Assembly (NCBI RefSeq): GCF_004379255.2
Contig: NC_056033.1
Coordinates: forward strand, 4,878,172 to 4,942,171
Direction of reading: 5' to 3'
Length of the DNA stretch: 64,000 nucleotides
From: Salvia splendens
Taxonomy: Eukaryota; Streptophyta; Magnoliopsida; Lamiales; Lamiaceae
Part shown: positions 1 to 11,500 of the stretch, piece by piece
How the letters are laid out: every line of letters begins with the position of its first letter
How positions within the stretch are numbered: position 1 is the first letter of the stretch
Notes under the pieces: generated by a model
Told to the model about the DNA's origin: nothing
What the model saw: the letters and a program-made list of their open reading frames with translations, nothing else
The model's database searches: none
Program-made: the position numbers and the translations under genes

Positions 1-454
1 AATTAGTTCGAGGCCTTTTGGGAGTGACCCAAAAACAAATCCGTGCGGGCTTGACCCAAAGCGGACAATATCAAACTAATGTTGCAGTCGATGATCCTAA
101 CAAGTGGTATCAGAACCCAGGTGGCTATGGGTTGTGCTTGGATGAGCCCCGGTTAGGGTCGGGCCCTGAAGGACTCGGGTTAGAGTCGGGCCCAGGATGA
201 CCCAGGGGCCAGGGCTGGAACAACCCATGTTCGTGTCAACTGCGTTCCCGATGTGGTCTCGGTTTGAGGGGAGGTTTGTTGAGTTACAAACCAGTCCCAT
301 ATCGGATGAGTGAGGGAAGTTGGAAGGTGTATATATAATTCCTGTCCAACCCAATTAGTTTGAGGCCTTTTGGGAGTGACCCAAAAACAAATCCGTACGG
401 ACTTGACCCAAAGCGGACAATATTAAACTAATGTTGCGGTCGACGATTCTAACA
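1..454 (+). mobile_element. TRIM-type short LTR retroelement, 5' LTR truncated by window edge
   Basis: Bases 1-102 closely repeat about 354-454, both ending in CTAACA. Immediately after the first copy lies TGGTATCAGA (105-114), the usual plant primer-binding site for initiator tRNA-Met. A purine-rich tract (about 264-275, GTTTGAGGGGAGG) sits just before TG at 277, where the second LTR starts. That gives a right LTR of 277-454 (178 bp) and an internal region of only about 170 bp with no coding potential. LTR-PBS-short spacer-PPT-LTR is the architecture of terminal-repeat retrotransposons in miniature, which depend on enzymes from other elements. The left end and target duplication lie outside the window. 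Confidence 0.8.
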
Positions 455-685
455 AAATTAAGTACTAATAAATACAGAGTAATAATCATGAACCAAAATT
501 TCTTACTAATATTTAAATTATAAATATATATATAACCACATAGGAACAAAGATACAATTGTACGTACTATAAAAACATTAATAATATATATTGAGGTTTA
601 TTTAATAATTAGTTGTGCGTCAATAAAGATTACGGCAGATCAAATTCGATTTTTTTTTATTGTGGATACGCCACTCACTGATGAT

Positions 686-1430
686 TAGGGATGTCAATCG
701 GGCCGGCCCACCGGGTTTCGGGCCAACCCTACTCGGGTTGCGGGTCAATCGGGTGCGGGCTAATCGGGTTGAGATTTTTTCGGGTTATAAAAGTTCAACC
801 CTAACCCTAAACGCTCGGGGTTTCGGGCTGGCCCGGCGGGTTAATCGGGTTGCTACCGATAAAATTAACATGCGATTAATCCAATAAATAATGACGAAAA
901 TTAGTTATATTTATAAAATATAAATATTTAGTTATGATAAATTTGAGATTTATACTTAAACTCAAACACAAACATGATCAAATACTAATATTTGAGATTT
1001 GTGTAAAATAAAACATAAATTTAAATATTTTAAAGCATGTTTTAAAACATGTTTATAAATTTAAATATTTATTAATGAATTAGAAGTTTCTAATTTATTT
1101 ATTTATTTATTATTATATTAATAAAAATTTAATATATAATTTATATGTTTAATATAAAATTGGATGTTATTTTTTTAGTTATCTATATTATAAAAATAAT
1201 CAATGAAATTGTCCAATTCGGAGTCAAACAAATAGAACAATAGAAATTTTATCGGGTTTTCGGGCCAGCCCATCGGGTTTTCGGGTCTGACCCTAACGGG
1301 TTGCGGGTTAATCGGGTGCGGGCTAATCGGGTTGTAATTTTATCGGGCTAGAAATTTTCAACCCTAACCCTATAAATTTGGCGGGTTATTCGGGTCAGCC
1401 CACGGGTTGCGGGCTGCATTGACATCCCTA
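686..1430. mobile_element. Non-autonomous hAT element, 745 bp
   Basis: The element begins TAGGGATGTCAAT (686-698) and ends with the reverse complement ATTGACATCCCTA (1418-1430). It is flanked by a perfect 8-bp direct repeat CTGATGAT (678-685 and 1431-1438), the target-site duplication length of hAT transposons. Subterminal GC-rich repeats of the type ATCGGGTTGCGGG occur at both ends (about 700-850 and 1255-1415) around an AT-rich core. There is no transposase frame. The terminal sequence resembles Ac-like hAT termini. Its subterminal repeats differ from those of the full-length hAT at 20593-25416, so that element is probably not its driver. Confidence 0.9.
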
Positions 1431-1505
1431 CTGATGATACTAAAACTCAATTAATAGACACCATATCTCATTTATATCTATTAGTATAGTATTATCTAAG
1501 TATAT

Positions 1506-2991
1506 TGAAAGGACCTAAGGTGCGTAGGTGTCGTTCAAGCAAGGATATATCCTACTGATCAGGATAGAAATCCTAACTAACCTAGACCTTGGTTTCAAAG
1601 ATTCCTCAACCCACTTCTACTGATCAGTATAGTGGTGGTAAGGGTCGAATCCCACAGAGATGGTGCGTTCTTAAACTACCGCGGTGACAATCGGAAGATT
1701 TGGTTAGCTACCACGCTGGGTTGAGTTTCTACCTAGGCTGGAACTTAAAGGAGGTGTTCTACTGGTCAGACGGTAAGGAAAACATTTGGAATGTAACTGT
1801 GTACGTGGAATGGGGGGACAATTTTGTAACAGAAAATATTTGGAAGGTACGGGTTTCTATTTCGGGCTAAACAGAATATTCAGAGTGTAGTGGAAGTTTT
1901 GTGACTGGGTTGACAGGGCTTAACTAAAAGTGAAGGACAAAAGCAAAAGCATCTTGAAAAGTAAGTGGTCCCCTCCAATTGAAATAGACATCATCTTCTT
2001 CAACAAACACTTCCAAAATTCAGATAACAATTCCAGATTCAACACGGAAAAACTCAGATTAACAACTTACAAACACAGATCCAAAACTAAGAAATCAAAT
2101 CCGAAATCAAACACTGAAACTGGACTTCTGCATACTGGTCAACATGAAAGAACGATTCAGAAATTAAAACTAAGCTTTGCATGCAACGACCTACTTTCCG
2201 ATCAAACAGTACTTGTTTATCTATCCTAAAGAAATTTGTTACGTAAACGGAATTGAGAGAATCAGCACTTTAAACACCGAGAGACTTTAGATCTAAGCTA
2301 ACTAGGCAAGGGAATAAAGAAACACCACAATAAACGAGACGGAAATCAACTTCATAGCATAAACACGTTCGGATCTTCAACAAAGTATTTCAAAAGCAGA
2401 AAATATCCAAAGGTAAACAAGATCCAACGTAAGGAAAGCGAGAAATTTAAAACTACGAAAGCAATGTAAAAGTGTTTTGCCACTCCGGACGATGAGACTC
2501 TAAACTACGATCTTGCTGGCTGGAATGGACGATGACTGGAATTCTGGGAACATCTGAACGTCAAGTGATCATGGCTACGGCGAGGCTAGAAGCGGGACAC
2601 GGCTGAAAGACTGAAACTACCGAGAGAACTTTCTACCTAAAGATGGTGGTGAATGAGTGAATGTGTATCGTCTCTCCCTTTCTCTCCAATTCGGCTTCCT
2701 TTTATAGGGAGGCTACCCTTGATTTTAGGGTAAATCCTCGTTGCAATTTGACTTCTTTGCCCTTAATTGTGGGTAATCCGTCCCAGCTATCCGTCTTCTC
2801 CATCTCAAGCCGTTTTAGCACGAATACTGATCAGTATGAGATCATGCTGGCACCTTCTTCACCTGAACATTCCGAAACTTCCCTACTGGCTAGAATGCTT
2901 AACCTGCACACTTTAAACAACTGTTTTGCAAATATAATCAATTAAGCACATCATACTGACCCGTAACCAAGGCCTAGAATACGACTTATCA
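1506..2991 (-). repeat. 3' LTR of the Athila element
   Basis: This 1486-bp LTR starts TGAAAGG and ends TTATCA on the plus strand and matches 14589-16074 almost throughout. A minus-strand TATAAAAG lies at about 2700-2707. It carries three copies of CTGATCAG (1555, 1620, 2827) and one CTGGTCAG (1762). Frames on the plus strand inside it (for example 1930-2229) are antisense to the element and repeat in the other LTR, so they are not treated as genes. Confidence 0.95.
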
Positions 2992-4848
2992 AACTGCTCA
3001 CACTTACCACAGGCTTGTCCTCAAGCGTGAAGAACAAACAAAGAAAAGAATAAGTCGAATTCTAGCCTGGTTACTCCCCTGACCGACTCTACCTAACTTA
3101 GACTCTAAACTATGACGCAAAGAAAAACACAAACAAACACAGAGAAACATAAACACATAAAAGACTGAAAACACATAGATCGGGCTATATTTTCAACCAT
3201 CCCTCCCCTCTGGATCAGGTGCAATCCGGCCTTAGACAGCCTTGAACTTCTGCCGCCCCCCTTTTCTCTTCCAGTCAGTATATCTGTTTGTCAAGATCGC
3301 CCACACTCTTGGCCCAACACTAGGTTCGCTCAGTCGCTCATACCTCACCAGGAATGTCAGGACTGCATTCTCTCATTATGCTCACCACAATTGCTTCGGA
3401 CTTAGATTCCACGAGCGGCTACTGAAGGACTTATAGGCTTGTAACGGGGCTGTTGGCTTGTAATGTTTTCGGTGGATGTTCCTAAGGCTCTAAGGTTCAA
3501 AAATTTCTATTTTTATTTATGCGGGGGAACTGTGTATGTTAGGCTTCTGATCAGTTGCTTTCTTTAGTTGGCGCTTCTGGCTTTGATCTCCACTGGTCAG
3601 TAGCATCTTGTGGCTTCGCCACCCTTATTCCTTCATTCATCTCTTTTTTTTGTGGTCAAATCTTTCTGACCATTTTCTTCATTTTCTCGGTTCCCTTTTT
3701 TTTTCTTTTTTTCGTTCCTTCGTGGCTTCGCCACCCTTATTCCTTCTTCTCTTTTTTGGACTGGGAATGACTCCCTGGTCGATTTTCTTCTAACTTTTTC
3801 GCCCAGCTGGTTTCTGCTTTTCCGCACTTCTTCCTGGCCAGTAAGCTCCATTGTTTCATGCCTTACACAGTCCCAGTCGGCTGGGGTGTTTATCTTGGTA
3901 TATAAAAGGTTAAGAAAAAAAGGGTTCTAAAGGTGGTTTTTTTTTTTTTTTAACGAGGGGGGGGGGGGGGGGGGGGGGTTCCTACTGCCTTCAGTATTTG
4001 CTACCCGTGATCACTTCACCCTAGGCGAATTGTGGCAGCCTCTCTCTTTTTTTTTTTTTCAATATATGTGGAAAGTGGTTCCACTTTAAGGCTTATAACT
4101 CGCATTTTTAGAGGGCTTTCGTGTTTGGCTCTAAGTATGGGCTTTTCTCTCATACTCACCTCATCTATCCTGACTAGGAGGTACTAACGGGGATGGTTTA
4201 GGTTTTCCAGCATGTCCTATCTCCCTCAATTCCCCTCACCTTCAGCTCAAGACGGTTGAGTTTTAAGCCCAATCACAAACAACATAAAACTAGACCTAAC
4301 AAAACAAAACAAAAGCACAAACACAAAGACTACACATATATACATACATCTTACTGGCCATTGCGTCCCCCCTCTCACTTCACAAGTGTCTGCCCTCAGA
4401 TAAGGCTGTGAAGTGGAAAAGGTAATGGCCAGTACGATGGCACACAGACAACAAACAGCAAAACTAAAACAAAAACTTCTCACACTTAGATTATGGAATA
4501 GGCTAAGTGAGAGAGGTTTTATCACCTATACAGAGATCAACAAAACATAACCACAAACACATATATACAAACTCCTCACACTTAGACCATGCAATGGGCT
4601 AAGTGTGAGCTAACATGCATGCGACATAGAAAACAAAACAAACAAAACAAAGAAAACATGCTCCAAAGAAACAAACCCTTAACTTCTCACACTTAGACTA
4701 TGGAATAGACTAAGTGTTTTGAAGTGGGGTTTGCGCACAAACACAAATTATACTACCTAAACAAAACCAACTTATAACAACAATACGAAAAGTTAAAAGA
4801 AAAACTGAAACTTAAAAAGAAAAACTAACTTGGTCAGTAGGGGGGGGT
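2992..4848 (-). other. Non-coding 3' internal region of the Athila element
   Basis: This lies between the last internal frame and the 3' LTR and has no convincing coding frame. It holds low-complexity tracts, including a run of about 15 T (3936-3950) followed by 22 consecutive G (3957-3978), a duplicated block (about 3610-3640 and 3720-3745, sharing GTGGCTTCGCCACCCTTATT), and three spaced hairpin-forming repeats near 4479-4720. No strong polypurine tract is obvious directly next to the LTR. Confidence 0.7.
4479..4718. repeat. Three spaced imperfect hairpin repeats
   Basis: Near-copies start at about 4479, 4575 and 4686. Each reads roughly CTCACACTTAG, then 10-13 bases, then CTAAGTGTGAG, so each can fold on itself. 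The middle copy is the best palindrome: CTCACACTTA at 4575-4584 pairs with TAAGTGTGAG at 4600-4609. Spacing is about 96 and 111 bp. They lie in the non-coding 3' region of the Athila element. A role in RNA structure or processing is possible but not shown. Confidence 0.7.
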
Positions 4849-6471
4849 CTATCGGAGTCTCCTGCTCCTTCGTGGGGCAGGTGGTGCAGGTCGTTCTATC
4901 GGTTGGTCCTCCGGTTGGTCTGTCTCCATTCCAGCTTGGTGCTCATCATCCTTTGCCGGCTCCTCGGCAGTTGCCAGCACCTCGGCTTTCTCTTCCTCTT
5001 GCTCCTTCACTACGGTCTCTGGGACTTGTGGTTCAACATCCTGGCCAGCATGGCCGCTTGTTCCTGTAGCTTGTTCTTTCTTCCGGCTGGTCACTTCTTC
5101 CAACAACACATCTATCACGGATGCCATCCGGCCCATCTCCGTGATCAATCGATGATTTTCCTCTCCCAAAGTAGTCACTAACGTCTCCATAGCGTCTTGC
5201 TTTTGAGCTAATGTCTCCTGCTCTGCAGATCTCTCCAACATCCTTTCCATCACTGCCGCTAGCTTGACCATCTCTGCTTTCAATTGCTTATTCTCCTCTC
5301 TAACTTCATCCATTTCCTTCTCCATTTTGGCTTGACGCTGTTCCTGGTCCGATGCCAATCCGATCATGTCTGCTCTTATCTGCCTGCTTCCCTCCGCTAT
5401 CTTCTCCATAGCTTTTTCCATCCCCTCTTGTCTCTGGTCGTGTGCCGGTGCTTCATGAGCTGCTGCCAACCGAGCAGTGGGTGTAGCTTCCTCTCCCATC
5501 GCGTAGAAGTGTGGCACGCCTTGCCTCATGTATACCGCATTCGTCCGGACGAATAGGGGGGTATCAAACAATCCTGGGGCGTCCACCATCGACAAGGGGG
5601 TTAAGTCTTCGTCCTCTGAAACGGTGACATTGTTTCTCACAAAGATTCCCAATATATGGCAGAGGGAAATATTCCGTGCTGGGTGGGTAGCGATGAGGTG
5701 ACATGTGTATGCAGTCCAGAACCCTAAGTGCAACTTCTTGCCTCTCTTGGCACACCACATAAGATACAATTCCGTCATCGATGTCCGGACTGCCGAATTC
5801 GACTGTCCTAAAAGGTTGTAACCCAAGAAGAGTTGAACCAGGCGTAGATTAGGATCGTTGAGATGGATAGATCGGGAGATAGTGGACTGAAACTGTCCTG
5901 CCCCGGGGTGAGTAAGCTCTTCCCAAGCTACCTGGGGCTCAAAGTCCACATGCCTGCGGGGAATCCCCCGCTCCCTATCTCTCCACTCGGGCCCTATGGC
6001 CTCCTCCAAACTGCATATCCCTAGCCGAACAGTCCATTCAATCAAATTCATCCTAATCTCTCCTCCAAATACTCTGAAACTGATGCACTCTACATCCAAA
6101 TCCGTTGTGACCTTGAATCGAAAGGTCGCGAAAAATTCCTTGGCCAAATCGACCGGAACATTCAAATTCTCATTCCTTAACAGCCATTCAAAACCCAATT
6201 CGTGGAAAAGGGCGAGAAACGATTCCCGAACCTTCAATTCATCTAACGAGGGGAGATGAATTACCTTTCCACACTTAACCTTCTTGCCTTTTGCGTTCTT
6301 GGTGCGATAGATGGATTGGAGCTCCTTGGAGTCAAAAAATTGCATCCCCTCCACCACGTCATCTGTGAGCTCCACCGTCCAACGCTTATATCGGAGTGGT
6401 TCTGCAGGTGGATGCAATAGTTCCCGATGATCGTTAGGGAGTTGCTGCTCCTTGTACTCCTCATCTTCCAT
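4849..6471 (-). CDS. Athila ORF-1-like (plant transposon domain) protein, 540 aa
   Basis: The product starts MEDEEYKEQQ. Its first 300 residues match the pattern of the Athila ORF-1 or putative plant transposon protein domain, with a run such as WLLRNENLNVPVDLAKEFF followed by blocks ending in YLMWCAKRGKK and LGFWTAYTCHLIATHPA. Residues about 340-470 are rich in heptad-like M/L/E/K repeats and probably form a coiled coil. The tail is acidic then proline-rich and ends PRRSRRLR. Such ORFs sit after pol, where some authors call them env-like. I see no signal peptide or clear membrane segment. The frame is open for 21 codons upstream of this ATG, through an acidic stretch that overlaps the end of the 413-aa frame, so the two may once have been one protein. 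Cellular function is unknown. Confidence 0.8.
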   Translation of the reverse strand: MEDEEYKEQQLPNDHRELLHPPAEPLRYKRWTVELTDDVVEGMQFFDSKELQSIYRTKNAKGKKVKCGKVIHLPSLDELKVRESFLALFHELGFEWLLRNENLNVPVDLAKEFFATFRFKVTTDLDVECISFRVFGGEIRMNLIEWTVRLGICSLEEAIGPEWRDRERGIPRRHVDFEPQVAWEELTHPGAGQFQSTISRSIHLNDPNLRLVQLFLGYNLLGQSNSAVRTSMTELYLMWCAKRGKKLHLGFWTAYTCHLIATHPARNISLCHILGIFVRNNVTVSEDEDLTPLSMVDAPGLFDTPLFVRTNAVYMRQGVPHFYAMGEEATPTARLAAAHEAPAHDQRQEGMEKAMEKIAEGSRQIRADMIGLASDQEQRQAKMEKEMDEVREENKQLKAEMVKLAAVMERMLERSAEQETLAQKQDAMETLVTTLGEENHRLITEMGRMASVIDVLLEEVTSRKKEQATGTSGHAGQDVEPQVPETVVKEQEEEKAEVLATAEEPAKDDEHQAGMETDQPEDQPIERPAPPAPRRSRRLR

Positions 6472-6520
6472 GGTCGTATCGCTATCGGATTCAGATTCTT
6501 CACTGATCTCATATTCACTG

Positions 6521-7762
6521 TCACTCTGTGTTTGCCGGTTTGATGGGGGTCCTCTGGTCAGTCTCAGTGATCACGATGCTTGTGTTCACGGTACGCGGTT
6601 TTTTGGTACTCGGCTTGTTCTTCACAACGGCTTTTCCTTTCCTTTTTCTTTCTCGCTGATATTGTGCTTCTTCCTCCTGAGCAGTAGGCTGTGCAGGTTC
6701 ACCCCCTGCCTTCGTTGGAGTGGCTTGTTCTTCCTCGCTCTCGATCTCTACTGGGTTCTCAGCCGTGTTTGTCTTGGCCTTGCTGGCTGCTCTTTTGCCC
6801 AGGCATCGCTGAGATACCCGCGTCTTCAGGACCAATTGCCGCTTCACTGGGTGGGGTTTTAAGACGGGAGGCGCCACAGTTTCCGGCACTTGAGTGTCTA
6901 CGGTTGGTCTCCCCTCCTCTTCTTGCATTCGATCATCCCCTGCTTCCTCTTGGGTATCAACTGGCTCTGCCCCTTTTTCTTCACTCTGTTCTTCCCTCTC
7001 CTCTTCCCCTACTGACTGGGATGCCTTATCCCTCGGTATGGGTTCTGTAAAAGCTTGTTCATCCTCTCCTACTGCCCTCGATGCGAGGTCTAGACCCTCA
7101 GCCATTAGAGCAGTATCTTCCCTGCGATTCACCTCCTCCACTATTGATTCAAACTCCGTTTCCGTCATGAGGCCGCGCTTTTGGGCCGACTTATTCAGGT
7201 CGATCTCCTCCCTAATTACTTCTTGGTGAACCGCTTCCACTTCTGGCGTCTCCTCAATTCCTTCTCCCCCTTCCTGGTCTTGTTGCTCCCTTCTCAGCCT
7301 TTCCGCTCTTTCTTCCTCATCAGAGGCATAATAAGCCGCAATGGCCTCGAGATCCTCAAGTTCGGCTTCCTGGGTCGTCGGAAAAAATTCTTCTGTCTCT
7401 GTCATTTCGGCTTCAGTTGAGGGGTTGCTTTCCTGGGGAATCATCGACGGAATCGGCAATGTAGATGAAATAGGGGTCAAGGGTTGCGTAGTGGTTACTG
7501 GCATGGTTGCCGCATGAGTTGCTCCGGCTCCGCTCCCTTGCCCTCTACCTTGGTTAAAATACTCTAACTCCGCTGCCCAATTCCTATTCGGATCCTGCAA
7601 TCGGAGAAACTCCGTCATTGCATCCAGAGAGACCATCGGCAGGGCTTGTTGTGTTGGCGCGGGACGTTGTGGGTTTAGTGGTGGTGGTATTTCGAGGTTT
7701 CTTTCCTCACTGACCTTCTTTGAGGGCGGTTTGATTTTGGTAGCAAATGCTTTCTTCCCCAT
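6521..7762 (-). CDS. Athila internal ORF after pol, 413 aa, acidic low-complexity protein
   Basis: The frame starts MGKKAFATKIKPPSKK and is dominated by E, D, Q, P and T, with basic patches near the end (RERKRKGKAVVKNKPSTKKP) that could act as a nuclear signal. No enzymatic motif is visible. It lies between gag-pol and the Athila ORF-1-like frame, in the same direction, and ends 49 bases before the ATG of the latter. The reading frames differ, so either these are two proteins of the post-pol region or a single one broken by a frameshift. Family membership is judged mainly by position. I do not recognise a domain. Confidence 0.6.
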   Translation of the reverse strand: MGKKAFATKIKPPSKKVSEERNLEIPPPLNPQRPAPTQQALPMVSLDAMTEFLRLQDPNRNWAAELEYFNQGRGQGSGAGATHAATMPVTTTQPLTPISSTLPIPSMIPQESNPSTEAEMTETEEFFPTTQEAELEDLEAIAAYYASDEEERAERLRREQQDQEGGEGIEETPEVEAVHQEVIREEIDLNKSAQKRGLMTETEFESIVEEVNRREDTALMAEGLDLASRAVGEDEQAFTEPIPRDKASQSVGEEEREEQSEEKGAEPVDTQEEAGDDRMQEEEGRPTVDTQVPETVAPPVLKPHPVKRQLVLKTRVSQRCLGKRAASKAKTNTAENPVEIESEEEQATPTKAGGEPAQPTAQEEEAQYQRERKRKGKAVVKNKPSTKKPRTVNTSIVITETDQRTPIKPANTE

Positions 7763-8552
7763 GGCTGAAAATTAGGGCTTGTAAACAGTGGAATTTGGTC
7801 TTGATATCTGGGAGAAAATGGAAGAAAATGAGGGTTTGTGATTTACGCTTTCTTGAGAGAGTATGGGATAATATCTCTTGAGAAAGGGAATTTGAAAATG
7901 AGGGTTTGTGAGGGATAAAGTTTGGGACGGTCGTTTAATTTAGGCGAGAGATAGCAGTTGCAGGTGGTTGCAACCGGCTATAGGGAGTTGCCGGTCGCGA
8001 CGCTTGGACGGAAGGCGGTTAGGAATGCTGGCCCCTGATTGGCTATCGCGTCTACTCTCTCTGCTCCACGCCACTCCAGCCGCTGCCACCCTGCAAAAGC
8101 TGCATAAGTCTTAATTCAAAATTTCGTCTTTTCTCGATACCTACCTAATAAGGGAAATAATTCAAATGGGCTCTTAAATTAGAATTGAAATAGCACCAAA
8201 TAGGTAGTCTCTTGGTCAATGTGTACTCCAAATTAAATTTAAGGACCGAAAATATTTTTTTGGATTTTCTTAGGAATTATCTGACATGCAAAGACTAATT
8301 ACGTATTTACAATATTTACACCTTTCTTGGGTAATTTGGAATCCTACTTGGCCAGTATACGCAGAAAATTATCAAAAAGGAACTAGCCATGTGGAATTCC
8401 AAATTCCCATCTTACTGATCAGTATGAAACCGATGTAAGTGTTTGCAGTGGAATTTCATCCACTACACCCACTTCGCTATTCTCCCTGAATATTTTCAAC
8501 CTATGTCCATTTACTATGAAAGGTTCCGAGTTAGGAAAACTCCCTGAAATTT
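7763..8552 (-). other. Spacer after pol, including an out-of-frame pol C-terminus
   Basis: On the minus strand the first about 130 bases after the gag-pol stop (8552-8417) still encode, in another frame, a tail typical of gypsy pol ends (VNGHRLKIF and similar). It closes at a stop made by the TGATCAG motif at about 8415. This suggests a small indel near 8555 has cut pol short. The rest of the spacer down to 7763 shows no coding frame. Confidence 0.7.
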
Positions 8553-11500
8553 CTACTGCTCAGTTATGATGTAAGGTCCTGTCCATTTGGACTTGAGTTT
8601 CCCTGGCATAAGCTTCAATCTTGACTGGAAGAGTAGTACTTTCTGGCCAACGTGGAGCTCCTTAGTTCTCAGATTTCGATCATGCCACAGTTTGGTTCGC
8701 TCCTTGTACCACATGGCTGAGTCGAATGACTCCAATCTAAGTTCCTCAAGCTCCTGCAGCTGCAGCTTCCTTTCCTCTTCGCAGGCTGTAGCATCCATAT
8801 TCACTTTCTGTACTGCCCAGTATGCTCGATGTTCGATCCCAACCGGTAAATGGCACATCTTCCCAAAAACGATCTGGTAAGGGGACATGCCTATGGGGGT
8901 TTTGTAGGCTGTTCGATACGCCCAGAGAGCATCCTCTAACCTCACACTCCAGTCTTTCCTCGAAGTGTTCACAGTCTTCTCCAAAATCTTCTTTATCTCA
9001 CGGTTAGAGATCTCCGCTTGACCATTGGCTTGCGGATGGTACGGGCTGGAAAGTCTATGGTGCACACCGTATTTCTTCATTAAGGCTTCAATTGTGCGAT
9101 TACAGAAGTGTGTACCTTGATCTGATATGATCGCCCTTGGAACTCCGAACCGGCTGAAGATATGACTCTTTAAGAACTTGGCCACCTCCTTTGCTTCACA
9201 CGTACTTGTGGCCTTGGCTTCTACCCATTTGGAGACGTAATCTACCGCGACTAGGATATACAGATTGCCATAGGACGAAGGAAAAGGCCCCATGAAATCC
9301 ATTCCCCATATGTCGAATAGCTCGCAAACTATTATAGGAACCTGCGGCATTTCGTCCCGGGCAGATATTCCACCGGTCAGTTGGCAACGCTCGCAACTTC
9401 TGCAGAACTCGTACGCATCTTTGTTGAGTGTTGGCCAATAAAAGCCGCTATCCATAATCTTCCTTGCCGTCTTCTTGGATCCGAAATGTCCTCCGCATGC
9501 TAACGAATGGCAGTGGGTTAGAACATCCCGCTGCTCCCAGTCAGGAATGCACCTTCTTATCACTTGATCGGATCCTACCCTCCATAGGTAGGGGTCGTCC
9601 CAAAAGTAGTATTTTGCTTCACTCCTGATCTTCATTCTTTGTGCCTTGGTAACACTTGGTGCTTCTGGAAGTTCTCCAGTTACTAGGTAGTTAGCCAGGT
9701 CCGCATACCATGGCTCCTGCCCTACCTTCTCCTTTCCTTTTGCTGTATCATTCTGACCAGTAAGTTTGTACACTACTTCCCAATCAATTTTCCTGGGCAC
9801 AAAAATCACCTCAAATAAATGTTCCTCTGGAAACTTATCATGCACTCCGTCACTGTTTCCATCTGGCATTATTCTGCTCAAATGGTCTGCCACCTTGTTC
9901 TCGACTCCTCTCTTATCTTCCACCTCCCAATCAAATTCTTGTAACAAGAGTACCCATCGGATCAAGCGTGGTTTGGATTCCTTCTTGGCAATCAGATACT
10001 TAATGGCTGCATGGTCAGTATATACTATGACCTTGGATCCCAACAAATACGGCCGGAACTTCTCGAAAGAATACACCACTGCCAGCATCTCTTTTTCAGT
10101 GGTATCGTAATTCCGCTGGGCTTGATTCAAAGTCTTGGACGCATAAAAAATTACGTACCTCTTCCCATCGATCTTCTGACCCAGCACGGCCCCTACCGCA
10201 AAGTCGCTGGCGTCGCACATTACTTCGAAAGGATGGTCCCAGTCAGGAGCCCGTATGATAGGTGCGGATATCAGCTTTTCCTTGAGAAGATTGAAAGCAG
10301 CCTTGCATTGCTCATCAAAAACGAACTCCACGTCATTTTGAAGTAGTCTGGTAAGGGGTTGGGCGATTTTGGAGAAATCCTTAATAAATCGTCGATAAAA
10401 TCCGGCATGCCCCAGAAAACCCCTAATCCCCTTCTGATCAGTAGGAAACGGTAATTTAGATATAACGTCCACCTTTGCTCGATCTACCTGGATTCCCCTT
10501 TCCGAGACCACGTGTCCCAGAACAATCCCTTCGGTGACCATAAAATGGCACTTCTCAAAGTTCAAAACCAAACTCTTCGCTTGACATCTCTCAAGAACTA
10601 TATCCAAATGATGAAGGCAAGAATCGAACGAGTCTCCGTAGACCGTAAAGTCATCCATGAATATCTCTATGCAATCCTCAATCAAATCAGAAAATATGCT
10701 CATCATGCAGCGTTGAAACGTACCTGGAGCATTGCATAGGCCGAAAGGCATGCGCCGGTATGCATAAGTTCCAAATGGGCAAGTGAAGGTGGTCTTATCC
10801 TGGTCTTCAGGATCCACGTAGATTTGGAAATATCCGCTGTACCCATCCAAGAAGCAAAAGTACTTCTTCCCAGCGAGTCGCTCCAACATCTGGTCGATAA
10901 AAGGCAGAGGGAAGTGATCCTTCCTTGTTGCATTGTTCAGCTTGCGGTAATCGATGCACATTCGCCAACCCGTGACTAGCCTCGTTGGAATCAGCTCATT
11001 CCTCTCATTTTGGACGACTTGGATTCCCGACTTCTTTAGAACCATGTGGATTGGGCTGACCCACTCACTGTCTGGCACTGAATAGATAATCCCTAGCGAC
11101 AACAACTTCAAGATTTCCTTCAATATTTCCTCTCGCATGTTAGGGTTTACTTTCCTTTGGGCATCTCGATGTGCCCTTGCTCCATCTTCCAGCCTAATAT
11201 GGTGCATGCAGACGTCGGGGCTAATTCCAACTAAATCTGTAAGACTCGATCCAATCGCCTTCTTGTTCTTGCTCAGCACGGTCAGTAGCCTAGCTTCTTG
11301 TTCCTTCGTAAGGCTGCTGCTGATGATCACTGGATAGGAGTCCTCACCTCCGAGGAAGGCATACTTCAAATTCGAGGGTAACTTCTTCAGCTCAACTTGG
11401 GGTGGAAGTGTGTCTTCGGTTAGGGGGTTTTTCTCGGACTCTTTCCCTTTTTCTAAATCTCCTTCTGATGGTTCTTCTATACTGACTGGTAGCTGAGCCC

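Noticed and set aside
1681..1720. Possible tRNA gene, because GGGTCGAATCCCACAG-like sequence (about 1639) resembles a T-arm
   Set aside because: The same block is in both Athila LTRs and in the solo LTR; no acceptor stem or anticodon arm can be drawn.
1930..2229. 99-codon plus-strand frame, identical in 15013-15312
   Set aside because: It lies inside the LTRs, antisense to the element, and is repeated because the LTR is repeated. No start context, family or codon pattern supports it.
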